Origin: Pelagibacterium flavum
GTDB taxonomy: Bacteria > Pseudomonadota > Alphaproteobacteria > Rhizobiales > Devosiaceae
Length of the DNA: 64,000 bases
NCBI RefSeq assembly: GCF_025854335.1
Contig: NZ_CP107716.1
Span: 1,667,001 to 1,731,000, forward strand
Direction: 5' to 3'
A program made the translations under genes and the position numbers. Within the stretch, counting starts at the first letter, position 1. Every line of letters begins with the position of its first letter. Of this stretch, positions 15,678 through 24,285 are shown piece by piece. The notes under the pieces were generated by a model that made no database searches, was not told where the DNA came from, and worked only from the letters and a program-made list of their open reading frames with translations.

Positions 15678-17258
15678 TTACGCCAGTGAGATCTCCCGCG
15701 TGATGCCGATGGCGTCAAGGAACGGACGGTCGTGGCTGACCGCCAGCAAGGCGCCGTCATAGCCACGAAGTCCTGCCTCCACTGCCTCGATGGAATCGAG
15801 GTCGAGGTGATTGGTGGGTTCGTCCAGGATCAGCAGTTGCGGCGGGGTGTCGGTGCCCAGAACGCAGGCCAGCCCGGCTCGCAGGGTTTCGCCCCCGGAG
15901 AGCGAGCCGGTCATTTTCAGCGCGGCATCGGCGCGAAACTTGAACCGGGCCAGAGCCGAGCGGCAGGCGTTTTCGTCAGAAGCCGGATTGAGAGCCAGGA
16001 AATTCTCGCGCACGGTCTTTTGCGGGTCGAGGATGGAGACCTGCTGGTCGAGCAGGGCGTATGGCACATGCATACTGACAGTGCCCGCGAATGGTTCGAG
16101 ACCGCCGGCCACGAGGCGGAGCAGGGTGGTTTTGCCCGAGCCGTTCGGACCGGTCAGGGCAATTCTTTCAGGACCGGTTATGGCAAGGGAGAAATCCTTG
16201 AGGATAGGGGCATCCCGATCGTATCCCGCCGTGAGGGCATCAAGTGTCAGCACCGTCCTGCCGGCGGGCAGGCCGGTCGGGGGCAATGCGATGGTAACGT
16301 GCTGGAGCACTTCGATTTTGTCGCGGGCCGCTTGAGCATCCGATTCCGCCTGTTGCCGTAAGCGGCTGGCAAGCCGGGCGTTTTCGCCCGCCGAGTTTTC
16401 GGCGGCGTTCTTCCTGCCATTGAGCAGGATTTTCGGCAGATCGCCCTTTGCGCGCCTGCGCTTGCCCGACGCGTCTGATTTCTGCTGGCGTTCGCGGGTC
16501 TGCTGGGCCTTCTTCTCGACGTGTGCCGCGCGCCTTTCGGCACTGGCCAGATCATGCTCTGCGGCCGCCAGTTCGATGGATTTGCGCTCACGATAGAGGC
16601 TGTAATTGCCGCCATAGGTCGTGGCACCAAGGCTGGTCAGTTCCACAATGGCGTCCATGGTTTCGAGCAGTTCGCGGTCATGGCTGACCACCACCGCTCC
16701 GCCGCGCCAATTGGCCAGAAGGTCGATCACCGCGTTGCGCCCATCTCTGTCGAGATTGTTGGTGGGTTCGTCGAGCAGCAGGAAATCGGGATCGGCGAAC
16801 ACCAGCGCGGCCAGCATGGCGCGGGTGCGCTGGCCGCCCGAGAGAGTTTCAAGCGGCGTTTCGGCGGTTGCGGGCAGGGAAAAGCGGGCGAGCGCTTCTT
16901 CGAGCCGGGCTTCGATCGTCCAGTCGGCATCGGCCAATTCGTCCGCGCTTGCCGTCCCGGCTGCGGCGCGGGCGAGAATGTCGATCTGGCCGGTGGCGCC
17001 GAACAGATCGGCAATGGTTTCGCCCGGGCCGGCCTTAAGCGACTGGCGCAGAAACCCGATGGTGCCATCGATGGTGACGCTGCCCGATTGCGGGACCAGC
17101 GCGCCGGTGATCAGCCGCAGGATCGTCGATTTGCCCACACCGTTGCGGCCCACAAGGCCGGAGCGCTGGCGGGAGAAGGCGAGATCGAGATCGGAGAAAA
17201 GCTGCGTGCCGTCAGGCGTTGAAAAGCTTAAGCGCGATAGCGTGATGTGTGCGGGCAT
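15678..17258 (-). CDS. ABC-F family ATPase
   Basis: 526 residues from the ATG at 17258. Two ATP-binding cassettes without membrane segments: Walker A GRNGVGKST near residue 37 and GPNGSGKTT in the second half, with signatures LSGGQRTR and LSGGETLR and Walker B LLLDEPTNNLD and LILDEPTNHLD. A charged Arg/Lys/Ala-rich linker of about 80 residues joins them. ABC-F proteins act on translating ribosomes; this one is closest in layout to Uup/YheS types. No leader peptide indicating antibiotic-induced control was seen. Confidence 0.88.
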   Translation of the reverse strand: MPAHITLSRLSFSTPDGTQLFSDLDLAFSRQRSGLVGRNGVGKSTILRLITGALVPQSGSVTIDGTIGFLRQSLKAGPGETIADLFGATGQIDILARAAAGTASADELADADWTIEARLEEALARFSLPATAETPLETLSGGQRTRAMLAALVFADPDFLLLDEPTNNLDRDGRNAVIDLLANWRGGAVVVSHDRELLETMDAIVELTSLGATTYGGNYSLYRERKSIELAAAEHDLASAERRAAHVEKKAQQTRERQQKSDASGKRRRAKGDLPKILLNGRKNAAENSAGENARLASRLRQQAESDAQAARDKIEVLQHVTIALPPTGLPAGRTVLTLDALTAGYDRDAPILKDFSLAITGPERIALTGPNGSGKTTLLRLVAGGLEPFAGTVSMHVPYALLDQQVSILDPQKTVRENFLALNPASDENACRSALARFKFRADAALKMTGSLSGGETLRAGLACVLGTDTPPQLLILDEPTNHLDLDSIEAVEAGLRGYDGALLAVSHDRPFLDAIGITREISLA

Positions 17259-17399
17259 AGATGGATTCCGTTCCGAGGCAATTGCGGTTTGCTGTCGGAA
17301 GAAAATCCATTTGGGCACACGTCCTGTAGGTGTTGCAGTTCGGCGCCAAATTAATCGCTAAACACCACAAGTCAAGCCGCGCAGGTTGACAGGAAAGCC

Positions 17400-18386
17400 A
17401 TGCTGACGCTTTCTGCTGACATGGGCCCGAAAGCATTTCTCACGACCACCACGATTGCGCTTGCGGCGGCTCTTGCCACCGGGGCATCCGCCATGGACAT
17501 TTCGGTCGGCTCGAACGTGCGGCTGAGCGCCGGGTATCTCTCGCTCAATCACGACGCCTCCCATCTCACTCCGCCGGGCGGACCGGGAATGGCAAGCTAT
17601 GGCGATCCCACCTCGATCCTGAGCTATGAACCGCTCTATCAGGCCGATATCGAGTTCGTCGTTTCGGGACGCGGCGGAGAGGGCTGGTTCGATCTGATCG
17701 CCGGGTTTCCCATCGCGGCGGGCGGCACGTTCGGGGATCGCGACTATGAAGTCGGGCAGGCGCTTTATTCGGAAACCTTCAGCGATCTGGCGCTCGGCAA
17801 TGGCGGCGATGTCAGCTTGCGCTACGGATTGCCCACCGACGGAACGCTGATCTGGAATGACATGGTCGTGCGCCCCTATGTGACCGGTGGTTTCGGGCTG
17901 CAGCGCTATGACGTGAACGGGTTGCGCTGCGGGGCCGCCTGTCCCAGCGGCCCGATCGCGTCCAGCGTCACGGTGATCGGGCACGACATGTTTTCGGCTT
18001 CAGCCGGGCTGGGCGTGTGGCTTGAAAACGAGATCTCGGAGGCCGAGACCATCGACCTGCGGTTCGAGATCAATGGCGGCTATCTCGGTGTCACCGACAG
18101 CCATTATCTGCGTGTCTGGAAACCGGCTCCTGCATCGGGCTACGACTTGGGGCCAGTGCCGAATGTTTTTTACAACCTGGCCACCGTGGGCGGGCTGGCC
18201 GAGGCAGCTTATCGCTATGAAACCGAGCAGGGCGCTTCGCTTTCGGCCAGCGTCTTCGCCGGCGGGCAGCTCGGGCTTGGCGGGGTGACTTTCGGCAGCG
18301 CCGGCGGCCCGCAAACCGGACCGCTCTGGGCGTGGTCGGTGGCGGGGCATGCCGGCGTCAGCCTCGGCGCGAGCGTTCCGTTTTAG
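17400..18386 (+). CDS. Omptin-like outer-membrane beta-barrel protease
   Basis: 328 residues with a signal peptide ending near residue 31 (ATGASA-MD). The rest alternates aromatic and polar residues, as in a beta-barrel, and ends SLGASVPF. Two motifs match the omptin active site: Asp113-x-Asp115 (FGDRDYE; OmpT Asp83/Asp85 in mature numbering, here about 82/84) and Asp233-x-His235 (TDSHYLR; OmpT Asp210-His212). Overall similarity is low, so proteolysis is inferred. Cys177 and Cys181 could form a disulfide in an outer loop. AGGAAA lies five bases before the ATG. Confidence 0.6.
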   Translation: MLTLSADMGPKAFLTTTTIALAAALATGASAMDISVGSNVRLSAGYLSLNHDASHLTPPGGPGMASYGDPTSILSYEPLYQADIEFVVSGRGGEGWFDLIAGFPIAAGGTFGDRDYEVGQALYSETFSDLALGNGGDVSLRYGLPTDGTLIWNDMVVRPYVTGGFGLQRYDVNGLRCGAACPSGPIASSVTVIGHDMFSASAGLGVWLENEISEAETIDLRFEINGGYLGVTDSHYLRVWKPAPASGYDLGPVPNVFYNLATVGGLAEAAYRYETEQGASLSASVFAGGQLGLGGVTFGSAGGPQTGPLWAWSVAGHAGVSLGASVPF

Positions 18387-18433
18387 GCACAGATCGCCGG
18401 ACTGAGAGTAGGGCGTACAGCGCCTGGACGCTG

Positions 18434-19927
18434 CTACCCATACCGCTTTTTCAGATGCGCGATGAAGATGTCGGGGTCGAGCGTCGAGCCGGTGGCGCGC
18501 TTGATGAGGTCGGGGGTCGAATAGCGCGAGCCCTGCGACCAGATATTGTCGCTTCGCCATTGATTGACGCCGGAAAAGTCGCCCTTTGCGATTTCATCGA
18601 GCACGTTGGGGCGGGCCTTTTCGATGGCCTGCCACTGTTGCGCGGCCAGCATGGCGCCCAGCGTATAGCTGGGGAAGTAACCGAAGGCACCGGCGGGCCA
18701 ATGAACGTCCTGCATGGGGCCGTCCTTTGGGTTATCGATGGTGGACAGTCCCAGATACTGGGTCATCTTCGCGTCCCAGGCCTCAGGTAGATCAACCACT
18801 TCGAGATCGCCACCGATCAGCGCCTGTTCCAGCTCGAAGCGCGCGATGATGTGGAGCGGATAGGTCACCTCGTCCGCATCGACGCGGATATAGCCGCGCT
18901 CGACCTTGTTGACCTCGGCCACAACGTCCTCGATCTCCCAGCCCTTGAGCGCATTTTCACCGAGATGCTGGGACACGATGGGCATGGCCCACTGCCAGAA
19001 TTGCGGAGCATGGGCCAGTTGCTGTTCGACGAACAGCGACTGGCTTTCATGCATGGCCATGCCGCGCGCCTGGCCGACCGCCATGTGCGAAAGATCCTTG
19101 GGCAGACCCTGCTCGTACAGCGCGTGGCCGGTTTCGTGCAGAACGCCCATCAGGGCGGTGAGAAATTCTTCGGTCTTGTAGCGCGTGGTCATGCGCACAT
19201 CGGTGGGCACGCCGCCGCAGAACGGGTGATGGGACACATCGAGCCGGCCATGGGTGAAATCGAACCCGAGAGCCTGCATCATGGACAGACCCAGCTCACG
19301 CTGCTTTTCAATCGGGAAGGGGCCTTCGACCGATTTTGCCGGACGCCTGGCGTAACGCTGTTCCTGGGCGTCGAGCGCTTCGGGCACGAAATCGACAAGG
19401 AAGGATTTGAGCTTTTCGAGCACTGGAGCCACGTCGGCCACGCGGTTGCCGGGGTCGAACTGTTCCATCAGCGCGTCATAGGGCTTTAGGCCCAGCACCT
19501 CGGCGCGCATCTGCGCCTCCTCACGGGCCAGCGCCACCACGCCCTCGAGCGCCGGGGCGAAGTTTGCCCAGTCATTCTTGGCCCGCAGGTCCCGCCAGAG
19601 CTGTTCGGAGCGAATTTCGGCCTGCGACTTGCGCACCACGAAATCGGCGGGCAGGCAGGTGGCGTTGGTATAGACGCGCTTGAACTCGCGCACCGCGAGC
19701 TTCTGGTCATCCGACAGGTCTTCGGATTCGGCCTTGGCGATCCAGTCGCCAATCTCGGGCGCCGTGGCGGTCTCGTGGCGCAACCCATAGAGGAAAGACA
19801 CCGACTCCGCGCGCTTCTCGCCTCCGCCAACCGGCATGTTGGTCGCCTCGTCAGCGGAGAGGATGGCGATGGCGTGCTCGATGGATTCGAGTTTTTTGCC
19901 AAGGGTTTCGAGATCGGCGTAGGACAT
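18434..19927 (-). CDS. M32-family zinc carboxypeptidase (Taq type)
   Basis: 497 residues, full length. The zinc motif HETGH lies at residues 264-268 (HxxxH-type HExxH). The family motifs HPF at 234-236, DVRMTTRY at 243-250 and AMHESQSL follow in the expected order. It is a cytosolic enzyme removing C-terminal residues from peptides. GGAG is six bases upstream of the ATG. It has no functional link to the flanking flagellar genes. Confidence 0.93.
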   Translation of the reverse strand: MSYADLETLGKKLESIEHAIAILSADEATNMPVGGGEKRAESVSFLYGLRHETATAPEIGDWIAKAESEDLSDDQKLAVREFKRVYTNATCLPADFVVRKSQAEIRSEQLWRDLRAKNDWANFAPALEGVVALAREEAQMRAEVLGLKPYDALMEQFDPGNRVADVAPVLEKLKSFLVDFVPEALDAQEQRYARRPAKSVEGPFPIEKQRELGLSMMQALGFDFTHGRLDVSHHPFCGGVPTDVRMTTRYKTEEFLTALMGVLHETGHALYEQGLPKDLSHMAVGQARGMAMHESQSLFVEQQLAHAPQFWQWAMPIVSQHLGENALKGWEIEDVVAEVNKVERGYIRVDADEVTYPLHIIARFELEQALIGGDLEVVDLPEAWDAKMTQYLGLSTIDNPKDGPMQDVHWPAGAFGYFPSYTLGAMLAAQQWQAIEKARPNVLDEIAKGDFSGVNQWRSDNIWSQGSRYSTPDLIKRATGSTLDPDIFIAHLKKRYG

Positions 19928-19992
19928 GGGAGGCTCCGGAGGAAAGATATTTGCCGGCGGCTTTGTAGCTGCGCTCGGTGGCGAAGAAAAGG

Positions 19993-20026
19993 AAAAGGGG
20001 CGCGCCGGGGAGGGCGCACCCCTTTT
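19993..20026 (-). terminator. Terminator of flgF-flgG-flgA-flgH
   Basis: The inverted repeat is AAAAGGGGCGCGCC and GGGCGCACCCCTTTT. On the minus strand it ends in TTTT. A second perfect stem, CCGGCCCG / CGGGCCGG, lies at 20031-20056. Both are downstream of flgH. Confidence 0.7.
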
Positions 20027-20087
20027 GAATCCGGCCCGACGGGGAAGACGGGCCGGTTAACCGGCTGCCGCAAAGTTGGGGAACGGC

Positions 20088-20128
20088 GGCCGGTTGGGGA
20101 CTGGAGGCCGGTTGGGGACTGGAGGCCG
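20088..20128. repeat. 18-bp tandem repeat downstream of flgH
   Basis: Two perfect copies of GGCCGGTTGGGGACTGGA (20088-20105 and 20106-20123) plus five bases of a third end just before the flgH stop codon. A diverged part-copy (AGTTGGGGAACGGC) precedes them. It looks like slippage-generated DNA. Confidence 0.8.
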
Positions 20129-20129
20129 T

Positions 20130-20870
20130 CTAGAACGGCAGGATAGCGTCGAGAATCTGCTGGCCGTAGCGGGGCTGCTGGACGTCGGTGATCTGGCCGC
20201 GGCCACCGTAAGCGATGCGCGCCTCGGCGATCTTGGTGGACGAGATCGTGTTATCCGATCCGATGTCTTCGGGGCGCACGATGCCGGCGACGATCAGGTC
20301 GCGAACCTCGAAATTGACCCGGACTTCCTGACGGCCTTCGATGACCAGATTGCCGTTGGGCAGCACCTGCGTCACCACGGCAGCGACCTGGGTGGTCACG
20401 CGTTCCGAGCGGTTGACCGAGCCGTTGCCGGCGTTGGAAATGCCCGAGGTCGTGCCCAGCGCCGCATCGGCGGAAACGTCCGCCGGGGCCACCGAATTAA
20501 AGATCGATCCCAATGCGCCGTTCAGCCCGGTGGTGTTGGACGAGGAGCGCGTGGCGGAGGTCGTGTTGCCGATCTGGGCGCGGTCATCGATGGTGACGAT
20601 GACGGTGAGGATGTCGCCGATCTTTGCGGCGCGCTGGTCCTTGAAAAAGCCGCGCGCATCGGAGGAAAACAGCGAATTGGGCTGGTAGCTGGCCGGTTCG
20701 GCGGCGGGCATGGGCATGGTCACCGGACGATAGCCGGCGGTCACCGTGGGATCGACGATGGGCGTTAAGGCCGGAGCCTGACCGACATTGGCCAATCGGT
20801 CTGTGGTGGCGCAGGCGCCGAGCGTGGAAACGAGCAGCAGGCCCGTTGCGAGTTTGAGAAGTGCATTCAT
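20130..20870 (-). CDS. flgH: Flagellar L-ring lipoprotein FlgH
   Basis: 246 residues. A lipoprotein signal ends in STLGAC, with Cys20 as the lipidated residue. NSLFSSDARGFFKDQRAAKI and GDILTVIVTIDD are FlgH hallmarks, and the C-terminus (YGGRGQITDVQQPRYGQQIL) is conserved. It forms the outer-membrane bushing of the flagellar rod. Last gene of flgF-flgG-flgA-flgH. Confidence 0.96.
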   Translation of the reverse strand: MNALLKLATGLLLVSTLGACATTDRLANVGQAPALTPIVDPTVTAGYRPVTMPMPAAEPASYQPNSLFSSDARGFFKDQRAAKIGDILTVIVTIDDRAQIGNTTSATRSSSNTTGLNGALGSIFNSVAPADVSADAALGTTSGISNAGNGSVNRSERVTTQVAAVVTQVLPNGNLVIEGRQEVRVNFEVRDLIVAGIVRPEDIGSDNTISSTKIAEARIAYGGRGQITDVQQPRYGQQILDAILPF

Positions 20871-20926
20871 TTCAATTTCCCCGTTGCGTGAACGTCGCCC
20901 TTCCCCAAGGGCGACGGGTCGAAAGA

Positions 20927-21880
20927 TCAGAGCCCGGCGAGTTGCTGGGGGCCTGAATAGACTGTGACAGTTCCGTTCTGCGTGGCGATGCCCTGCAGAA
21001 CCTTGTTGGTCATGGTGTTGAGCACGGAAACCGGCTGGCTCAGGCTGGCGGAGTTGAGCGCCTTGCCCGTTGTGGTGAGGGTGAGGGCGCCTTGCTGGAA
21101 GACGACGGTCACCGAGTCGTTGCGCGAGATGATTTCGGGCGCGGCGATGTCGGAGGGCTTGAGCATGACGCCTTCGCGTGTCTGGCGCTGCAGCGCCATG
21201 CCCATGATCTCCTCCATTGCCACCAGGCCGGTGGATTCGGCGTAGGCCAGGGGGATCATGCGCATTTCGATGTCGTTGGGACCCAGAATGGTGCCCTGCG
21301 GCAGGGTGCGGGTGAGATGGGGTGCGGCGATCATGAGCTGAATCTGGCCGGAAACGTCGAGCGGGCGGTCGATACCAGAAACCTGGAAGCGGGCCGAAAA
21401 GCTCGATGAGCCGGGCATATAGCGCAGGATGGTCAGCGATGCGGGCGTGTCGGTATCGGCGGCGATCATGGCCGGCAGCGGCGCATCGAGCGCGATGTCC
21501 ATTTCCATATCGGCGGTCAGGATGCCCCGTGCGCGCAGATCGTCCGCAATCAAATCGGAAAGCAGGTCCTGGCCGACATCGATGCCGACGCGGGCAACAC
21601 GGATGCGATCGTAGCCGCCTGGCTCGAAACTTTCGATGCCGGCTGCCTTGACCGCGGCGGCAATGTCCTCGAGCGAGAGAACGCCCGAGGTGCCGGGAGC
21701 GGGCGCGCGGAACACTGCCGTTTCGGCAATGAGGCCCGCGTCCTCGAACAGGTCACCCACCGTTACGATGGCGGCGTTGACGGTCACGTCGCCGCGCAGC
21801 ATGGGCTCGGCCTGCGCCGCGCCGGCAAGCGCGCAAACGGCGATTGCAAATCCTGTGCGTTTGAGAAGCGAAACGATCAT
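20927..21880 (-). CDS. flgA: P-ring assembly chaperone FlgA
   Basis: 317 residues, with a signal peptide ending AGAAQA at residue 24. The C-terminal SAF domain (LPQGTILGPNDIEM, then GMALQRQTREGVMLKPSDI) is diagnostic of FlgA, the periplasmic chaperone for FlgI. A G-rich ribosome site (AAAGGGGG) precedes the ATG. It lies between flgG and flgH as in other alphaproteobacteria. Confidence 0.94.
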   Translation of the reverse strand: MIVSLLKRTGFAIAVCALAGAAQAEPMLRGDVTVNAAIVTVGDLFEDAGLIAETAVFRAPAPGTSGVLSLEDIAAAVKAAGIESFEPGGYDRIRVARVGIDVGQDLLSDLIADDLRARGILTADMEMDIALDAPLPAMIAADTDTPASLTILRYMPGSSSFSARFQVSGIDRPLDVSGQIQLMIAAPHLTRTLPQGTILGPNDIEMRMIPLAYAESTGLVAMEEIMGMALQRQTREGVMLKPSDIAAPEIISRNDSVTVVFQQGALTLTTTGKALNSASLSQPVSVLNTMTNKVLQGIATQNGTVTVYSGPQQLAGL

Positions 21881-21907
21881 CGTCGGTACCCCCTTTTTTT
21901 AGAAGTG

Positions 21908-22693
21908 CTAGCGAAGCTGGGCCGTGGCCTGGAGCATCTGGTCGGCGCCGGAAATCACGCGGGCGTTCATTTCGTAGGCGCGCTGGGCCGAGATCAGATC
22001 GGCCATCTCGGTCACCGCGTTCACGTTGGCGCTTTCGAGATACCCCTGAAGCAGGCTGCCCATGCCGTCGGCATCGGGCACGCCGATCTGGGCTTCGCCC
22101 GATGCGGCGGTTTCGAGAAACAAATTGTCGCCCATCGATTCCAGGCCCGCCTTGTTGACAAAGCGTGCCATCTGGAACTGGCCGAGCTGGACGGGTTCGG
22201 TGCCGCCGTTGAAGAACCCTTCGACAATCCCGTCGCGGCTGATCGAGACCGATGTGGCATCGGCCGGAATGATGATGCCGGGCTCGACCTCATAGCCGTC
22301 CACGGTCACCAGCATGCCCGCGGAATCGCGCTCGAAGGTGCCGTCGCGGGTATAGGCGGTGCGCCCGTCGGGCAGGTTGACGATGAAATAGCCCTCGCCA
22401 CGGATGGCGACGTCGTTTTCCTTTTCGGTCGGCGCCACATTGCCCTGGCTCATGATGCGGGCGGTGGCCGAAACGCGGACGCCCGAGCCGATTTCGATGC
22501 CGACCGGAACCTGCGTTCCAGCTTCCGAAGTCGATGCGCCGGCCCGGCGATAGGACTGGTAGAGCAGATCCTGGAATTCGGCGCGCTGGCGCTTGAAGCC
22601 GGTGGTGCGCATGTTGGCGATGTTGTTGGAGATGACTTCGACATTGCGCTCCTGGGCGGCCATGCCGGTCGATGCGATGTAGAGGGCTTTCAT
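21908..22693 (-). CDS. flgG: Distal rod protein FlgG
   Basis: 261 residues, the usual FlgG length. MKALYIASTGMAAQERNVEV and the NIANMRTTGFKR signature open the protein; AQRAYEMNARVISGADQMLQ closes it. It forms the distal rod that crosses the P and L rings. AAAGGAGC lies eight bases upstream. Confidence 0.96.
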   Translation of the reverse strand: MKALYIASTGMAAQERNVEVISNNIANMRTTGFKRQRAEFQDLLYQSYRRAGASTSEAGTQVPVGIEIGSGVRVSATARIMSQGNVAPTEKENDVAIRGEGYFIVNLPDGRTAYTRDGTFERDSAGMLVTVDGYEVEPGIIIPADATSVSISRDGIVEGFFNGGTEPVQLGQFQMARFVNKAGLESMGDNLFLETAASGEAQIGVPDADGMGSLLQGYLESANVNAVTEMADLISAQRAYEMNARVISGADQMLQATAQLR

Positions 22694-22718
22694 CCGTCTT
22701 GCTCCTTTTAGTGGTCGC

Positions 22719-22759
22719 GCTTCCGAACCGAAAAAGTGGTGTCCACTTTTTCTGGAAGC
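22719..22759. repeat. Palindromic intergenic element, copy 1
   Basis: Nested stems between flgF and flgG: outer GCTTCC/GGAAGC and inner AAAAAGTGG/CCACTTTTT with a 3-nt loop. The core is 41 bp. It is the same family as 32736-32776, 57724-57767 and 62532-62572, resembling the short palindromic mosaic elements of rhizobial genomes. Confidence 0.85.
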
Positions 22760-22764
22760 CCTCG

Positions 22765-23508
22765 TTAGGCCTGAGTGTCGCCAAGGCGCTGGATGGCGCT
22801 GCGGCGCAATTCGTCTTGCTTGTTCATGAGGTCGGCGAGCGAGGAATAGGCCCGCGTCACCCGGATCATTTCGGTCATTTCGCCCACGCCCGAGACGTTG
22901 GAGCGCTCGAGAGCGCCCTGAACCACACGGGTCGTCGAAACGGGCAGCGGCGTGCCGCCGGCAAACATCGTGTCGCCGGTACGGGTCAGCGCCTGCGGGT
23001 TCTCGAATTCGACGATTGCGAGCTTGCCCTTGTTGCCGGCGCTCGAGGTGATCTCGCCCTCGGCGGTAATGGCGATATCTGTTTCGTCGGCGCCAAAGAC
23101 GATGGGGTTGCCGCCATCGGAAAGCACCGGAAAGCCGTTCTGGGTGACCAGCGTGCCGTCGGACGCAATCTCGAGGGCGCCGTTGCGGCTGTAGCGCGTG
23201 CCCTCGGGGGCCGCGACGCTCAAGAAGCCCTCGCCGGACAACGCGACGTCGAGCGGGTTGCCGGTCTGGGTCATGCTGCCTGCGGCCAGATCGTGCATGG
23301 TCGCCCAGTCCTGGACGTAGGAAAGCTGCTGGCTGCCGCTCGGGAAGCTGCGGTCGGAGGCGACCGGCATCACGTATTCCTCGAACAGGATCGCCTCGGC
23401 CTTGAAGCCGGTCGAGTTGATGTTGGCCAGATTGTTGGCCACCACATCCATCTGCCGCTGGAGCGCCATCTGGCGCGACAGTCCGATCAGTTGCGCGTTC
23501 TCGATCAT
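22765..23508 (-). CDS. flgF: Proximal rod protein FlgF
   Basis: 247 residues from the ATG at 23508, which has GGGGA eight bases upstream. MIENAQLIGLSRQMALQRQM and NNLANINSTGFKAE match FlgF, and the C-terminus (VTRAYSSLADLMNKQDELRR) is the second D0 helix. The frame continues to 23598, but that would read through the promoter. First gene of the unit driven by the sigma-54 promoter at 23576-23591. Confidence 0.94.
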   Translation of the reverse strand: MIENAQLIGLSRQMALQRQMDVVANNLANINSTGFKAEAILFEEYVMPVASDRSFPSGSQQLSYVQDWATMHDLAAGSMTQTGNPLDVALSGEGFLSVAAPEGTRYSRNGALEIASDGTLVTQNGFPVLSDGGNPIVFGADETDIAITAEGEITSSAGNKGKLAIVEFENPQALTRTGDTMFAGGTPLPVSTTRVVQGALERSNVSGVGEMTEMIRVTRAYSSLADLMNKQDELRRSAIQRLGDTQA

Positions 23509-23575
23509 GCGCGTTTCCCCGTTAACACCTTTTGAGAACCCTGCCTCCCCAGGCCGAGCGTCTCGCAGATGACAA

Positions 23576-23591
23576 TGCAGGGAGCGTGCCA
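23576..23591 (-). promoter_or_regulatory. Sigma-54 promoter of flgF-flgG-flgA-flgH
   Basis: On the minus strand TGGCAC-N5-CTGCA, with GG and GC exactly 10 bp apart. The -24 is perfect; the -12 has C for the first T. The expected start near 23564 leaves about 56 nt of leader. Confidence 0.8.
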
Positions 23592-23667
23592 ACTCCATAA
23601 ATTGTTATAAAACAATGTATTAGCTTGGCGGGGTGTTATCGGCTTCCCGGTTAGGGTTTGCCGATGG

Positions 23668-23682
23668 GGAAAAATCTACCCG
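23668..23682. promoter_or_regulatory. Degenerate FlbD/ftr-like dyad upstream of flgF
   Basis: GGAA-AAATC-TACCCG shares the left half and AT centre of the cluster motif but differs in the right half. It lies 104-118 bp upstream of the expected flgF start. Confidence 0.35.
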
Positions 23683-23696
23683 GCAATACTTGCCGC
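23682..23696. promoter_or_regulatory. FlbD/ftr-like dyad upstream of flgF
   Basis: GGCA-ATACT-TGCCGC, 118-132 bp upstream of the expected flgF start. It directly abuts the degenerate copy, giving a two-site layout as at flgI. Confidence 0.55.
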
Positions 23697-23709
23697 CCTT
23701 AGGTAAATC

Positions 23710-23724
23710 GTAACCTTTCGTTAA
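23710..23724 (+). promoter_or_regulatory. Imperfect CtrA box upstream of fliL
   Basis: GTAA-N7-TTAA, one mismatch from the CtrA pattern, 64-78 bp before fliL. The fliL-fliM unit is CtrA-controlled in Caulobacter. Confidence 0.5.
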
Positions 23725-23787
23725 CCCTGTCTGGATTAGCTGTGGGCAAGGAAAAAGCGCTGAAAACCGGGGGATTCGGAAGCTGGC

Positions 23788-24276
23788 ATGAGTGATGTGA
23801 CCGAAACAGACGTTAACGCCACATCGGGCCCTGCCAAGAAGGGGATGCCCAAGCTGGTGCTGATCGGTGGTGGCGCTGCCGTGCTGCTGCTGGTTGCAGC
23901 GGCCGGCGCATGGTTTCTGACCCAGTCGGGCGGCGGTGCCGACCATGGCGCTGAAGTCGAGGTTGCTGCGGAAACGGCGTTTTACGATCTGCCCGACATT
24001 GCGGTCAATCTCAACAATTCCGGCGGCGGAGCCGAATTCCTGCGGCTGCGCATCGCGCTCGAAGTGCGCGACGAGACGATGATCGAAGTGATCGAGCCGC
24101 GCATGCCGCGGGTGCTCGACACCTTCCAGGTCTATCTGCGCGAGTTGCGTCCATCCGATCTCGAAGGTTCGGCGGGGCTCTACCGTCTCAAGGAAGAGCT
24201 GCTGCGGCGCGTCAACCTCGCTGTCTATCCGGCGAGCGTGGACAATATTCTGTTCAAGGAAATCCTGGTTCAATAG
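23788..24276 (+). CDS. fliL: Flagellar basal-body protein FliL
   Basis: 162 residues. A single membrane helix at about residues 28-48 (LVLIGGGAAVLLLVAAAGAW) is followed by a periplasmic domain (FYDLPDIAVNLNNSGGGAEF, then IEPRMPRVLDTFQVYLRELR). FliL associates with the stator ring. GGAAG lies seven bases before the ATG. First gene of fliL-fliM-DUF6468-motE-TPR. Confidence 0.92.
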   Translation: MSDVTETDVNATSGPAKKGMPKLVLIGGGAAVLLLVAAAGAWFLTQSGGGADHGAEVEVAAETAFYDLPDIAVNLNNSGGGAEFLRLRIALEVRDETMIEVIEPRMPRVLDTFQVYLRELRPSDLEGSAGLYRLKEELLRRVNLAVYPASVDNILFKEILVQ

Positions 24277-24285
24277 CGGGCGATC

